Below, piece after piece: positions 20,720 to 34,515 of a DNA stretch of 64,000 nt. Position 1 is the first letter of the stretch. Every line of letters begins with the position of its first letter. Below the pieces are notes generated by a model, which had not been told where the DNA came from, searched no databases, and worked only from the letters and a program-made list of their open reading frames with translations. The stretch is from Cucumis sativus. Lineage: Eukaryota; Streptophyta; Magnoliopsida; Cucurbitales; Cucurbitaceae. Location of the stretch: positions 1,612,001 to 1,676,000 of the forward strand of contig NC_026657.2 of the NCBI RefSeq assembly GCF_000004075.3, read 5' to 3'. The position numbers were made by a program, and so were the translations under genes.

Positions 20720-23120
20720 TATCAGACATATACAAGATTACCATTATCAATTTTATTTTCTTCCAGTGATGTATTACTTGTTTTGCTTTCCTTGTATTTT
20801 TATTTTTTAGAAAAGCTCACAACAATATAGGCTTTTGAGCTCTCATAGTTTTGACTTTGAATTTTCTTCGAGCAGTAGCTAGGAGCATTTGTGGCAATAA
20901 TTATTCAAGACTGTAATAACCATATCTTGTTACAGTAAATATTACTTTGCTACCGTTTTTACTATTTTACATTATTATTTTTTATTATTTGCTTCAGAGT
21001 TTACTATTTCTTTCTCAAACTAAAATATTAACTAAAATATTATATACAACCTAATTATAATAAGTTAGAACTATAATGACAAATTATTTGTTTTGATTAA
21101 ACGTGAAATAATGACACTTAGATACACATTGACCTTCCATTCAACATTTTAACCATTTCATACTCCAAAGGCAATTAACAATACATGGAAGATAATCTTA
21201 CAACTTTTAGAATAATAAGAGTAATTTTCAATCTTATGGTATCAGCCAAAAGAAGGTTCAGTAAGGAAATGGTAAATTTAGATTTGCAAAAATCTTATAA
21301 ACTGAATGGGACGTGGATTGAACAAACACAAACGAAATGCATCCTTTGAGAAAGAAAATCATAAATATAATAAGTGCTTTTAATTGAACTTTACTTTACC
21401 CTTTATTTTCAAGACAGTGTAGATTAAAAATTCATGGTCATCTTGAAAAAGAACCCGTGTTTCCATGAATGATGTATGTTTAACTAACAAGTTTTCACAC
21501 GAGCTTGGTTCAACGATAGTTGGCAAAACCTTCCTTTCCTAGTAGTTGGAAGTTTGATTTTCCATCATCGTAGTTATTGTAGTAAGAAAGTGTTTAATTA
21601 TTTTATTGTCGTACTATAATCTCTCGAGGTTATGAGGAAGACACAAATGAATCAATATTATAGAAATTTTGAGGACATGAAAGTATGATTGAGAAATGCT
21701 TAAAAGAATTAAAGTCACTAACTATACCAATAATGTAAACTTTTTTTTTTAATGATTCAATCAAATTAAATGTGCTTAGTTAGAAGTAATCTTATGTTAG
21801 GTGACATCTTAAGAATTTTTCTTAAAATGCATGTTAACGAGGAAAAAACACCATGAAAAAACTCATGTTGGTTTGTGGACCAACTTTCACTCTTAAAAGC
21901 AATTAAGAATCACTCTTAAAAGCAATTAAGAAAAACAAAAATTACGTCACCAGGCCTCAAAGGATGCTAGAATTGTCAATTGCTGAATTCAAATCGCAAA
22001 TCTAGTGTGTCACTGTCACACAATTATCATTTCTTAAAAACTTTCGTCTTGATGTATATCATAATCCAAAACCTTTACAATTTGTTTCTTTTTAGTTTTA
22101 AAATCTAAATGCAATACTTACTATTTTGGCAATTTTGTATATCACACGGTAACCATCTCGATTCTTTATTCTCCATTGAGTTTTCAAACGTTTAAAATAT
22201 TGGCATTGTGTCGATTTGTTGTTATTGAAATATGTATCTGCTCTCAAAATAGTGTACACAATTATCTAAAATGTCATTTGTGCTAAATAGTTGATCCTGG
22301 TTTGAAGTATGAAAATTTGTTTTTTTTTTTTCTTCAAATACAATAGAGATGGAATGATTCGAACCACAAACTTTTCAACAACTAAGACATGATATGTGTC
22401 AATTGAACAATGTTGATATTGATTTGAAAAATGGAAGTTAGGTGAAACTTTTTATGAGTTTTAATTATCTCATACATTTAATGTGATCATTAACATTCTC
22501 TTACTATTACAATCATAAGATGAATGAATCCAACCTTCCAACACTAAGTTCACAAATTAATTTGGTGAAAATTTCATACATGGTTGTTGTCATTATTATT
22601 ATAAGAAAAATGTAGGGGTGCACATAAGTCGGGTCAGATAAAATTTATGGACTACTCAAACTATCTGGATTGACAAAAAATAAATTCTATTAGTTCAATA
22701 TGCAAGAGTCAACTCGTTGGTTTTTTTGTTTTATTTCTGTAACAAATTTTCATTCAAAGAGAGCAATTTATCATTCAAGGAGAACAAATTATCATTGAAG
22801 ATGTAAGTTAACATATTTGTATATATATATTTACTTACAGAATTGGGTTGGGCCCAATCAACCCGACCCCTCGTTTGCACAACCTAACTATTTGACTCAA
22901 TTTTTCTTTCTTCAATTTTCTAACCCAATTCTATGGAAGACAAAATTTAATCAAACTCAACCCTTATGATTTGGGTTGGTTAATTGGGTTATAGGTTTTT
23001 TTAACACTAGAAAAATGGTTAAAGTTTAAAATTAATTAATTCAGGAATAAATTTTGAAGTAAAAAAAGAAAAATGAAAAACAGAAAGGGACGCATCCGTT
23101 TATCTCCGTAGCCAAACATG
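20720..23120. other. AT-rich intergenic region upstream of UPF1
   Basis: No coding region recognised. It includes a small direct repeat near 21890-21930 (CACTCTTAAAAGCAATTAAG twice) and a T run near 22320. Nothing else is supported. Confidence 0.65.
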
Positions 23121-23134
23121 AACTCCACGCGCCA

Positions 23135-23140
23135 CACGTG
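23135..23140. promoter_or_regulatory. G-box in the UPF1 promoter
   Basis: A perfect CACGTG sits in a GC-rich patch (CGCGCCACACGTGCGCGC), about 340 bases before the UPF1 start codon. G-boxes bind bZIP and bHLH factors in plants. No functional evidence beyond the motif. Confidence 0.5.
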
Positions 23141-23342
23141 CGCGCAAACTTGGTACAGTAATTAGTTGACACGTAATGGTGGGACCGCATAAATTTATCC
23201 AATCAATATGGCGCGTGATCTTCAAAACACTCCCTCTATATTTTTTTTATTATTATTTTTTAAAAACTCTCTTTTTACAATTCTCCCACTTCCTCCTCAT
23301 TTTTCTTTTCTTTTCTTTTTTTCTTATTCTTTTCCTCTCGTA

Positions 23343-23417
23343 ATGCCAGGCCAAACCCTAACCCTAATTCTAATACCATTTCTACCAAACCTCCAACTCC
23401 AACCCCCTAAATCCTGA
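23343..23417 (+). CDS. uORF in the UPF1 5' leader (24 codons)
   Basis: ATGCCAGGC opens a frame of 24 codons that ends TGA 58 bases before the UPF1 ATG. Its translation starts [12 protein letters not shown]. An in-frame ATG lies further upstream at 23208, which would extend it to 69 codons if transcription began early enough. Because UPF1 is the central NMD factor, a uORF here could give feedback control, but translation is not shown. Confidence 0.4.
   Translation: MPGQTLTLILIPFLPNLQLQPPKS
23353..23367. promoter_or_regulatory. Telo-box in the UPF1 leader
   Basis: AAACCCTAACCCTAA is a double telo-box, typical of 5' regions of plant genes for translation and growth functions. It lies inside the uORF, whose codons read TLTL across it. 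Confidence 0.65.
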
Positions 23418-23475
23418 TTCTTCACCTTCAATTTCTATTTGGGATTTCTATCATTCTTATTGCTCTTCAATTCCC

Positions 23476-26400
23476 ATGGATTCGCAACAGAACAATTTGT
23501 TTGAAACCGCATCTCAACCCGACACCGCTAACGATGCTTACACATTTCTTGAGTTCAACACACAGGGGGAAGACTTCGATTACCCTGAATTTCGCGACCC
23601 TATTAGGCCCCCTGTAGCCTGGCCCACTCCTTCTGATTCCTTAGCGGATCATACGGACCGTGGTGGCGGGTCCGATCACCAGTCTGATGCTTCTCCGGTT
23701 TCCGCTGCACCTGGAAGTGCCACCAAAGGACGGACTGGAGGAGGTTCGGGGAATACTGGCGGTAATAATCAAATGGTTGATGCATTGGCAGCCGGGATGA
23801 GTGGGTTGACGTTTAAGGATACTGGGGATGATGATAATTATGAGTTTGGAAAAGGGAATTTCACGGAGCATGCTTGTAGGTATTGTGGGGTGTCGAACCC
23901 GGCTTGTGTTGTGAGGTGTAATGTACCCTCATGTCGTAAGTGGTTCTGCAATTCGCGAGGGAACACCTCTGGGTCGCATATTGTGAATCATCTGGTACGC
24001 TACTGTGTCGTTATTTGTTTCGGCCTTTGTTCATCCCGTTTCATTTTGGATAATTTTAAACATTACACATTTTCCTTTTATTTCCCTTCGTGGAAATTTG
24101 ATGAGGGCCAATTGCCCGGTGAATGTTGAAGAACATGTGAAAGTATTGTGCAATATCAGGATTTGTTTTACCTCATATGGAAGTTGCGGACGTTCTGTCC
24201 TGATTAGCCTAGGTGAAATTGATATGAGAAAGGGCGTTGTTATATTTCTTTGTTTTTTTTTTTGTTTTTTTTTTTTTTTTGTAGATTTTTCGGTTAAGCA
24301 GTGGGGAATGCTTTTTGTACCACGTTGCATATTTACGTTATTATGCTCTGCTGCAATATTTTCATTAAATTTGTTTGTTGCGCAATGTCAGTGTTAGTTT
24401 TCTGGTTTTTGAGGTTTTAATTGGACTTTATAATATGATTGAATAAGTCCTTATTCTTATACAGCACTAGTAGTTAAATATTGGAAAGAAGATGATTTTT
24501 TTTTCTCTGTGGATGTAGATTGTAGAAAATAGCATATTTTATTTTTTATGGGATCTTATCTTCCTAACTTTCGTATTAGGGAACTGTGATTCTTGTACGT
24601 AATGATATTGGTTCTTGCTAAAGAGATTTTTATCAGAGAACTTACATTAGTTTTTCTGTTTAATGATTTTAGGTCCGGGCAAAGCATAAGGAGGTTTGTC
24701 TTCACAAGGACAGTCCTCTGGGAGAAACAATTCTGGAGTGCTACAATTGTGGTTGCCGAAATGTATTCCTCCTTGGATTTATTTCTGCAAAGACAGAAAG
24801 TGTGGTTGTTCTACTCTGTAGGGAGCCTTGCTTAAGTGTAAATGCTCTCAAGGATATGAATTGGGACTTGAGTCAGTGGTGCCCTCTCATTGATGATAGG
24901 TGCTTCTTGCAGTGGCTGGTTAAGGTTTGTGTATAGGATCTATTACATCTATAGCTTTGATATGTGGTTATATATGATTTATTCTCACTATCCTACAAAC
25001 GTTTTGCTTTGTAGATTCCTTCTGAGCAAGAGCAGTTGAGGGCACGGCAAATTAGTGCACAACAAATAAATAAAATTGAGGAACTTTGGAAAACAAACCC
25101 AGATGCATCCCTTGAAGATCTTGAAAAACCTGGTGTGGATGATGAACCACAGCCTGTAGCATTGAAATATGAAGATGCTTATCAGGTGGGCTTGTATCTA
25201 AACCGTCAGTTAGTTGCTATCATGGCGAAGTTTCACTTTACATTGATGCTGGTGTATTAACAAGGTGGCATTTTGTCTTTCCTGTTACAGTATCAAAACG
25301 TATTTGCACCTCTTATCAAGCTTGAAGCTGACTACGATAAAGTATTGTACCAAGACTCCTTATCTCATTTACCTTTCTGTCCTATTTTTTATGGAAAATA
25401 TTTCAATTAGGTCTCGAACTATATCTAACCTCACGATTCCATAATTGTACCTTGCCTTGATTATTATTATTATTATTTTATTTAAATGAATGATGTAATA
25501 TCATATTAACTTTTCCTTTGAAATATTTGTATAATACCCTGCTCCATTTTTATATTAGATGATGAAAAGTCTTATTAATTTTTTTTTTTTATAATAGATG
25601 ATGAAAGAATCTCAGAGCAAAGATAATGTCACTGTACGTTGGGACATTGGCCTTAACAAGAAGAGGATAGCTTATTTTGTATTTCCAAAGGTACTTGGGT
25701 TATTTATTATTAGTTAAAACTTGAAAGAACACTTTAATCCGCTCCTTTTTTTCCTTGATTTTTAAATATGCATGATTTGTTGATATAGGAGGACAATGAA
25801 TTGCGTCTTGTACCTGGAGATGAGTTGAGGTTACGTTATTCTGGTGATGCAGCTCATCCAGCTTGGCATTCTGTTGGTCATGTGGTAGGTGCCTTTTTTT
25901 TTTGGGATGAGGAACCTAACTTTCCTGGAGAAATATGTAATAACTAACAGTGGCATGCTAGAAAGTAGCCCAACAAAAAGAATCCCTTAAATAGTTGTGG
26001 GTTAAAATCTTTTGAGGGCTGCCTACTTGAGTGCTGCTTATTTTCTATTGGACAATTCTTATTTTTCAAAATACTAGTGGGTAAAATGCTGGTGGTCCTT
26101 TGTGTTGCAAAATAATCAGGAAGAAAAGAAACTGGATATAAGTAGTTTGCTCTGTTAAATTCACAGCTGGAGTGCTTGATATTTTTGCAGTCGAAGTATT
26201 TTGGTTCTTCCTACGTAGTTTTTCTGCTTATTTTTCTTGACATTTCTGAGATTTTAGTGATTATTGAACAATGAGAAACCGAATTGTCTCAAAAACTGAG
26301 AATGATTGTATCATATTGACATAATCTTGTTTTGCCATGTTAGATCAAGCTAACTGCACAGGAAGAGGTTGCACTTGAGCTTCGTGCAAGCCAGGTAGCA

Positions 26401-29400
26401 CCCGATTTTGGTGGTTATTTATTATTAATTTTTGTTGGGTTAAGTCATTTGCTAAGGATTGTTTTGTTTTTCGGTGTATAGGGAGTCCCAGTTGATGTAG
26501 TCCATGGTTTTAGTGTTGATTTTGTGTGGAAGAGTACAAGCTTCGACCGAATGCAGGGAGCTATGAAGACATTTGCTGTTGATGAGACCAGTGTTAGTGG
26601 GTAAGAACTGTCTGCACTGTTTGGGGACGAGGAAATTAGTTTTTATAGCTCTATTAGGTTCAACGAGCTGAGCCTTTTTTAGGGTCCAGCGATAACACTT
26701 CCCCATTTTAGTAAATTTCCTACGGAGATTCTATCTAAAAGAAATGCTGCTTGATATATGTATTTCAACAAGCTATGACAATGCACTTTTTGATGTTTTA
26801 TGTGCAGTTATATCTACCATCACTTATTAGGACATGAAGTGGAGGTCCAGATGGTCCGCAATACACTTCCTCGTCGTTTTGGTGCTCCTGGTCTCCCAGA
26901 GCTCAATGCATCTCAAGTATGCTCTTAGAAATAAAATACCTCAAGTTTGTTTGGATTTGGATTTCCTATGCTATATTGAATTGCGAACTATATGTTTACC
27001 AATCACGGAATAAAATTATCTGATTCTTCTTTTAATGCAATTGAGAGTCTGGAGCATTTTATTTTGGGGGGAGTTCTTCTTGTAGTATGGAATGGTTTGT
27101 AATTGGTGCTGGTTATCTCTTCTCTTCTTCAATTAATATGTTTGTATTCTTTTTGTGATGCCCATGTACTTATTTGTTTGTAGAAAGGCACGGTTGCTGT
27201 TGCTTTGTGTACACTGAATATGATAAGTGGGGGCTTTCTTTTCCTTTCTTATAAGCAGTGCCAATATGATCTCTTAAAATCCATTATTCTTTTAGATCAT
27301 TTCGTAGTTAGAGTGACTATTATTTTTTTCCGTTTACGGGAGTTGGGAATTATTCCAGGTTTCCAATCATGTTAGTTATATAGAGGGAACTCTTACAGCT
27401 ACAGTTTTTGCATGTCTTCTTATGATGCTATTTGTTGTTTTTTTAATCCTTTAGACAAACTTGGAACGAAAAGTTGGTAGGATTTGTGTTGTTCCCCCCC
27501 TCCATCTTACATCTACAATTTTGGCCACAAATTTTTTATTGGCATTTCTTAAAATTTATTGTAGGTATTTGCTGTCAAAAGTGTTCTTCAGAAGCCAATA
27601 AGCTTGATTCAGGGACCTCCGGGCACTGGAAAAACTGTAACTTCTGCTGCCATTGTGTATCATATGGCCAAACAAGGCCAAGGGCAGGTTTCACTTCAAA
27701 TACATTTTTCTAGTTCGCTTGTTAATTTTCATATTCAGCTTTCAGATTGTGAATGTAAGATGTTCATCCACTCCGCAGGTACTGGTCTGTGCCCCTAGTA
27801 ATGTGGCTGTGGATCAGCTGGCAGAGAAGATAAGTGCAACTGGATTGAAGGTAAGGAATTAGTATTTACTAGTTCCTCCTTGGTTTCCACATTGCCTCTT
27901 ATGTTTGTCAGATGTATCATGTAACAGTTAGTTTCTTAAGTTTATCGTTTGGTATGTCTAGTATGACTTTTTGTTGCAACTGTCTATTTGAGGCTATTGG
28001 AAGTATCATTCACAATTTCATAACTGCTTTCTGAATCAAGGTTGTTAGGCTATGTGCAAAATCAAGGGAAGCTGTAAGTTCTCCTGTGGAACACTTAACC
28101 CTTCATTATCAGGTATTTGATCATTGTAACTTGGGTCCTCATCTGCACTGAGTCTGTGACTGTGCTCATTTTCATGTTTTATTGTCAAGTCTGATGGATT
28201 GATCTATTAATAGGTTCGACATCTTGACACATCGGAAAGAAGTGAACTTCATAAGCTGCAACAATTGAAAGATGAGCAAGGTCTGATTTGCTTTTTCTAA
28301 CTAATATTCTTATTAGGACATTCTTCATTTTCTGATTTCTCTGAAATAGTCTATAAGTAGAAATATTGTCTGTGTAAGAAAATGATTGGAGTATGTGGAT
28401 TAGTCTTGGAGCCCAATGAAATATCAAATAGTTGCATGTCTTTTTAGGCTTCAGTACCTCTCACCTGCTTTTCCATTTCACGAAACAGGTGCATAGTTGT
28501 GAATTCCTTTTTGACAAGTTGATATTCTTGGGACTGGACTCAAGTGTTCTTTTTCATTGTGCTCTACCTAAGTTGACAGTGAACAAAGGGATTCCGGAAA
28601 TTTGGGATTTTATTAGATTTAGTTCTTTTAAGGGTGTCTGTTAATAGGGTGTTTTATTCTTATCTGCTTAATATTCTTGTGGATTGTGACCCATTTTTGT
28701 AATTGGGTGAGGACTGGTTGTTTTTTGGGCTTCTTTTATGGTATGCCTTTGTATGTCCTTTCATCTTTTCATTGAAAAGGTTGGTTTCTTATATAAAGCA
28801 ATGGGATTTTGAAAATTACTTGTCGGTGAGAGATTGAAAAGAGGCTTCGAAAGAAGTTGTACATTGAATGTTAGCGCTTCCTGTCTACTTATCGCAATGA
28901 ATATTATTGTTCCTTGGTGTATTTCTTGGTGAGCAGCTGTATTGGTTGGTGTGTTGACATTATTTCTCTTGTTTCATTTAAGATTCAGATGCTAGTTTGC
29001 TGTTTAATAATGCATACTCATTGTTTAACCAAACAGGGGAGTTGTCCAGCAGTGATGAGAAAAAATATAAGGCCCTTAAGAGAGCAACAGAGAGGGAAAT
29101 TTCACAGAGTGCAGATGTTATTTGCTGCACATGTGTTGGTGCCGGAGACCCACGCTTGTCAAATTTTAGATTTCGTCAGGTTAGAGCAATATTGGCTGTT
29201 GTCATACTGATATGAAATAGCAAATAACTTATAAACTTAAAGATTCTATCTTGGTTTAGGTTCTTATTGATGAGTCTACTCAGGCCACGGAACCTGAATG
29301 TCTCATTCCTCTTGTTCTTGGAGCAAAGCAGGCACGTGGAGTTTTCAATTCGCATTGTCGTCTATTTAAATTGTGCTTCTTTTCTCATACTGATTTTTTT

Positions 29401-32400
29401 CTTGTTTTAGGCTGTTCTTGTTGGTGACCATTGCCAACTGGGACCTGTCATTATGTGTAAAAAAGCGGCACGTGCAGGGCTGGCTCAATCCCTCTTTGAG
29501 CGTCTTGTTCTTCTTGGTGTGAAGCCAATTAGATTGCAGGTATTACAAATGGTTTTTACTTGCATATGATTCAAGGGATGTATGAGAATAGTTTCACCAC
29601 GTAAATTTATCCTACTTTGACATTTGTAATTTAAGCCTTAGAATCCAACAATCATTACATTTTTTATATCTTGTTTTATTTATGCTATCAAAATAGTAAT
29701 GAACATCCAATTGTCTTAGAATATGCTGATGTTATGTTTTTTCTCTTTTATTGTAGGTTCAATATCGTATGCACCCATCGCTTTCTGAATTTCCTTCTAA
29801 CAGCTTCTATGAGGGCACACTACAAAATGGAGTTACCATCAACGAAAGGCAATCAACAGGCATTGACTTCCCATGGCCTGTTCCCAACCGTCCAATGTTC
29901 TTCTATGTTCAGGTATTTGTCTTTGGTTTTGTTAATAAGAGAGCAAAGGGACTGTCAAACTGTGGGGGGTGGGTCATAGTCTAGGAGCTACAAAACAATG
30001 TACAATCATAAACAATAGGAAAAATGAGTAATTAAAAGATCACAATTGATACTTTTGAAAGGAGGCCATGGCCCCATGGTCTGAGTTTGGAGATGTACAC
30101 ATCCTTCTAAAACCTGAGTTGTATGTATGTTCTAACTTGAATTGTCCAGAGTTTGTAAACTTTTAAATGCATATTCTGTTGTTTAAGAAAAGCAAAAAAG
30201 AAAAAAAACAGGTGAAAGAATTCTTCAGTTTTTACATAGCATATGATCAGCTAACTTGCCTTTTGTCTGGTGTTTCTAAGTTGTATTTGTCTTTAGTTGT
30301 GTTTGCATTCATGTTCTGAACTTTCACATCAAATATTTATAGATGGGACAAGAGGAGATAAGTGCCAGTGGAACTTCCTACCTAAATAGGACTGAGGCAG
30401 CAAATGTAGAAAAAATTGTGACCACTTTTTTAAGGAGTGGCGTAGTCCCTAGTCAGGTATATTGGTTGTAGTCTTCCGGCAATAGGAATGATACTTTCCC
30501 TCAATTTTTTTATGTCATTAACCTGATTGCTACAGATTGGAGTTATCACACCGTATGAGGGGCAAAGAGCTTACATCGTTAACTATATGTCAAGAAATGG
30601 TGCTCTCAGACAGCAACTTTACAAAGAAATTGAGGTAATTTTGCTCATAAAGTGTTCATCAATATCCTTGTTTTGTTTGTTGTTACTAGCTGCAATTCAG
30701 CTCTGTTTTGGTAATAGGTTGCAAGCGTGGATTCATTTCAAGGAAGGGAAAAAGATTATATCATATTGTCATGTGTGAGGAGCAATGAACATCAGGTTGG
30801 TTACATTTTCTGGTGTAGTTGCTTTGTTTTTTTTAACTGAAATCATATATGCAACTTCATCCTGTTCTTCCCCTTGGTTCTCTCTCCCTGTAGGGAGGAT
30901 AACGTATGAAGTATGGTACAATTGTTCCCTCCATCTGTGCTTGAAATTGTTTCTTTTGAGGGTTCTCATGTAAATATATTTTTTTATATAAGGTTTGTTT
31001 ATATGCTTATTGGAAAAAGGTTGTTAAGTTTGTACCTTTTCTTGTTAGTCTTTTTTATCATCTGTCTCCAATTCACTTGAAAACTTTAAAAATGCACACT
31101 TGTTGATGCTGTACATATATCCTAGAAAGCAACGGCCCAGACTTTAAGGTGTTTGACATTTTACTTGCCTTGTGCAATATTTATTGTGTTATTCTTTTCA
31201 TTTCTTTTTCAAATAAAGTTATAATTTCGGAGTAACTGAAAAGGCCTATTCCTTTTAGGGCATTGGATTTCTTAATGATCCTCGCAGGCTCAATGTGGCT
31301 TTAACACGAGCTCGATATGGTATCGTCATTCTAGGAAACCCAAAGGTTTTGAGCAAACAACCACTGTGGAATAGCTTATTGACGCATTACAAGGTATTTT
31401 ATATGAATTAATGATTTATTGTAAACCACTGCAGTTGAGATCCCTGATTTATTATGATATGCTTTCATCTTTTGTTTCTATCCGAAGCACTTGCTGTATT
31501 TCTGGCTTACTATACTACTATCAATGTCTGGTAGGAACACGAGTGCTTGGTTGAGGGCCCTCTGAATAACTTGAAACAAAGCATGATTCAGTTTCAGAAG
31601 CCTAAAAAGGTAGACCACTGGATGGAAGACATTTGGGGGGGAGGGAGGACTTTTTAATTGTCTTGTTTTTTATTGGTTACTTTTATGGTTCAGATATACA
31701 ATGATCGACGTCTTTTCTTTGCTGGTGGGCCTGGAGTCGTGCCAAATGATAATTTTGGACCTGTTGCTCCATCCGGCCCTAATGCTGATAGAAGAAGTAG
31801 CCGTGGTAGAGGTATGTTTTTCATCCCTGACATCTAACCAATTTCATGAGTTCCAAGCTCCCAACTTTGTTTTGCAGAAAATGTTCTTAAGGGCACATGT
31901 GGAATTTATTTTATTTGACCACTGAAATCACTTAATTCAGGTTCGTACTTTCCTCCTCACCTGCCGAATGGTGCCCAAAAGCCTGGTGTGCACGCATCTG
32001 GTTATCCCATGCCTCGAGTTCCCCTCCCCTCATTTCACGGCGGTCCCCCACAGCCATACGCAATTCCAACTCGTGGAGCTGTACATGGACCAGTTGGTGC
32101 TGTTCCTCATGTTCCTCAACCAGGAAGTAGGGGTTTCGGGGCAGGGCGGGGAAATGCAGGTGCTCCTATTGGGAGTCAGCTTCCAAATCAGCAAGGCTCT
32201 CAACAAAATATTGGAAATCTCGGTTCCACTTTTAACTTTCCTGGTTTGGAGAGTCCCAATAGCCAACCATCAGTGGGTGGTCCATTGTCCCAACTCGGGT
32301 TTGTTAACAACGTGTGTATCTTTTCTCCCTCTCTGACTATCCACCTTGACGGTTACCTTATGTACTAAAACACTAAAGTATCTTTTTTTATTCAACCAAT

Positions 32401-33459
32401 AGATGCCTGTTCAGCCACCTACTCAAACATTTCGCGATGGGTACTCCATGGGAGGAATTTCCCAGGTACTTATGGGTGTATGATATGTTTAGCTTTGCTA
32501 TATTTATCCACGATCTACTTTTCTTAAGTAATGTTGATGATTGCAATCAGGACTTCCTGGGCGATGACTTTAAAAGCCAGGGATCACATGTTCCTTATAA
32601 TGTCACTGATTTCTCCACTCAGGTACCCCAAGAGCCTAATTCTTATTTTAGACCATGCCCGCTTGTCAAATATTTCTTATTTGTTTCCTTGCAGTAGTGG
32701 GCAAGTTTAATACTTAATATATAAGTTGGATTCCTTTTGTTTCTGTTTGTGGCTGATGGTGGATGTATCCAATCAACTATTAACGTTCTCTTTTGGTTTA
32801 TCCGTAGGCATCTCAAACTGGATATCCCATTGATTATGTTGGTCAAGGAGGGCAGGGTGGCTTTCCAGGGAGCTTCCTGAACCAGAATTCTCAATCTGGA
32901 TATTCCCGTTTTGGAACAGGAAATGATTTCATGTCACAGGTTTTCTACTATTTTTCTTTTTCCTTTCTTCTTGGCTTTATTTCAGAAGGTTTCCATTGAC
33001 ATTTAATCCCCATCTATCACACAGGATTACATGAACCATGGTTCACAGGGTTTATTTACTCAAGTTGGTTTCAGCGATCCCTCACTGGATGAAGCATCCC
33101 AAAGTCACTACAATGTGACCAATGCAAACCCACTACAGTCTCAGGTTTCTCTTAATGCTCTGCAGATTTCGAATGTCAAATTTTTCTGAATGTTAGGGTG
33201 TGGGAACACTTGGCTTGTTATAGCTTTATCATTTTTCTTTCGGGTGGGGGGGGATTCGTGCATCATTTTAATTCTTTGGTTGCCTTTTTCTTTTGTTGCT
33301 GAAGAAATGATAATTTTACAGCAGGGCATGATGAATTCTCTCTACTCCCAGCCCTTTGCACATTACAATACACAGCCTTCAACCCTGCAGGCCCCACCAC
33401 AGCAGCAGCCTCAGCAGGGACAGAGCTCCCAAAATCAGAAAATTCACTTTAGTGGTTGA
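23476..33459 (+). CDS. UPF1: Regulator of nonsense transcripts 1 (UPF1 RNA helicase)
   Basis: ATP-dependent RNA helicase central to nonsense-mediated decay. Twenty-nine coding exons give 1,269 residues: 23476-23994, 24673-24924, 25015-25185, 25291-25341, 25598-25690, 25789-25884, 26344-26394, 26482-26600, 26808-26916, 27565-27687, 27779-27850, 28041-28112, 28214-28280, 29037-29179, 29260-29331, 29411-29539, 29757-29912, 30343-30456, 30536-30634, 30718-30795, 31259-31393, 31535-31609, 31694-31811, 31941-32311, 32403-32465, 32551-32622, 32808-32939, 33025-33144, 33322-33459. The CH zinc domain starts near residue 132 (HACRYCG). Then come Walker A GPPGTGKT (504-511), motif II DEST (650-653), QYRMHP (715-720) and VALTRARYG. 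The C-terminal tail is rich in Gly, Gln and SQ/TQ sites (over 15), targets of SMG1-type phosphorylation in the family. Length fits plant UPF1 (about 1,254). Intron 15 is GC-AG; the last acceptor is NAGNAG. Confidence 0.98.
29332..29410 (+). other. GC-AG intron 15 of UPF1
   Basis: Exon 15 ends in AAAGCAG and the intron starts GCACGTGG. Exon 16 begins GCTGTTCTTGTTGG after TTTTAG. Only this junction keeps the strictly conserved [14 protein letters not shown] block in frame. The nearest GT donor, four bases later, would shift the frame. The intron is 79 bp. Confidence 0.9.
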
Positions 33460-34150
33460 GAGAGTGTGTAGGATTCACAGCGGTGATGGGTAGTCTTTGC
33501 ATCCGGCAACTTGGTGTGTGCTATCTGTATGCAACTGTCTACCTCTTGGTTGAAGAAAAAACCTTGCCATTTTTTGGTCAATATGATTATTCTATCCACA
33601 ACAATTGTTGGTAACATGTGATTTGGCAATCCATTAATAACTCAAAGAGTGGACAAAAGACGAAGGCACGTCTTTCAGCAAAACAAGGGCTGCACATCCA
33701 GGGCTGAGAAAGAAAAGAAAACCCATAAATTCCTACTTGAGGTTTGTGTTAATGAATAAAACTACGAAATGTTATTTTGTGCAACGGAGCACTCCATGGC
33801 ATGGTTTCGGCGGAAGGGTTCCATAATACGTAGGATCAGCTACATTTTGTGTGATATAACTCTGGGGCAACTGATTCCATTTTTTTTAAAAAAAAATACC
33901 GAAGCAGACAGCAATCAAATGGACATTTTTGTACAGCAGAAGCTGGTGAAAGTTGCCTTATCATCATCATCCTTTCACCTCCCCGTGACATGTACCTTTG
34001 TACTCTGCTTTATCATTTCATCAAGTAGAGGATGGCCATTGACACTATAGGAACAATTATTATATATATTTTTTCTTTTGCTTAGTGATTGCTGCTACCA
34101 CCCCCACACAGGAATGAATGTATTTTGAATATGGTATATATATTTCATCT
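33460..34150 (+). other. UPF1 3' untranslated region and convergent spacer
   Basis: Non-coding sequence after the UPF1 stop, with an AATAAA-type signal near 33754. The convergent methyltransferase gene ends at 34516, so the two 3' ends are at most about 1 kb apart. Open frames here are not conserved. Confidence 0.5.
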
Positions 34151-34515
34151 TTGGGCTTGTTAGAGTGAATTATACGTCACATACTCAGCTAGACCTTGAT
34201 GTCTCCATCTTTAATGCCATTTTGTTTCAACTCATCTTGGAAATGAAATATTGAGAAGGCTATTGAACAGTTCTATCTTTTAGCTTGCATGCCCCAATTG
34301 CCATTTTTTTTATGTTTATTGCGATGTTTCTGAGCTTTGAAAATTGAATTTCTATTCATTATGAAACTATCTCGATCTTCTGAGATGAAAAATAGAAAAG
34401 GGGTATAAATTGGTATGTGGGTTGAGTCCTCACAAGGTTCATTGTGTTGAACTGGTTACTCGCTTTGTTCTACACTTAATGGTCGATGGTCAGAACTCGG
34501 ATTGGATTGATACAG

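Noticed and set aside
22345..22400. tRNA B-box-like text (GATTCGAACC) suggesting a tRNA gene or SINE
   Set aside because: No A box or cloverleaf could be built on either strand at the right spacing.
23603..23871. Minus-strand open frames of 60-76 codons
   Set aside because: They are antisense shadows of UPF1 exon 1.
24005..24397. 130-codon open frame
   Set aside because: It runs through UPF1 intron 1 and its T-rich tract; the true exon ends at 23994.
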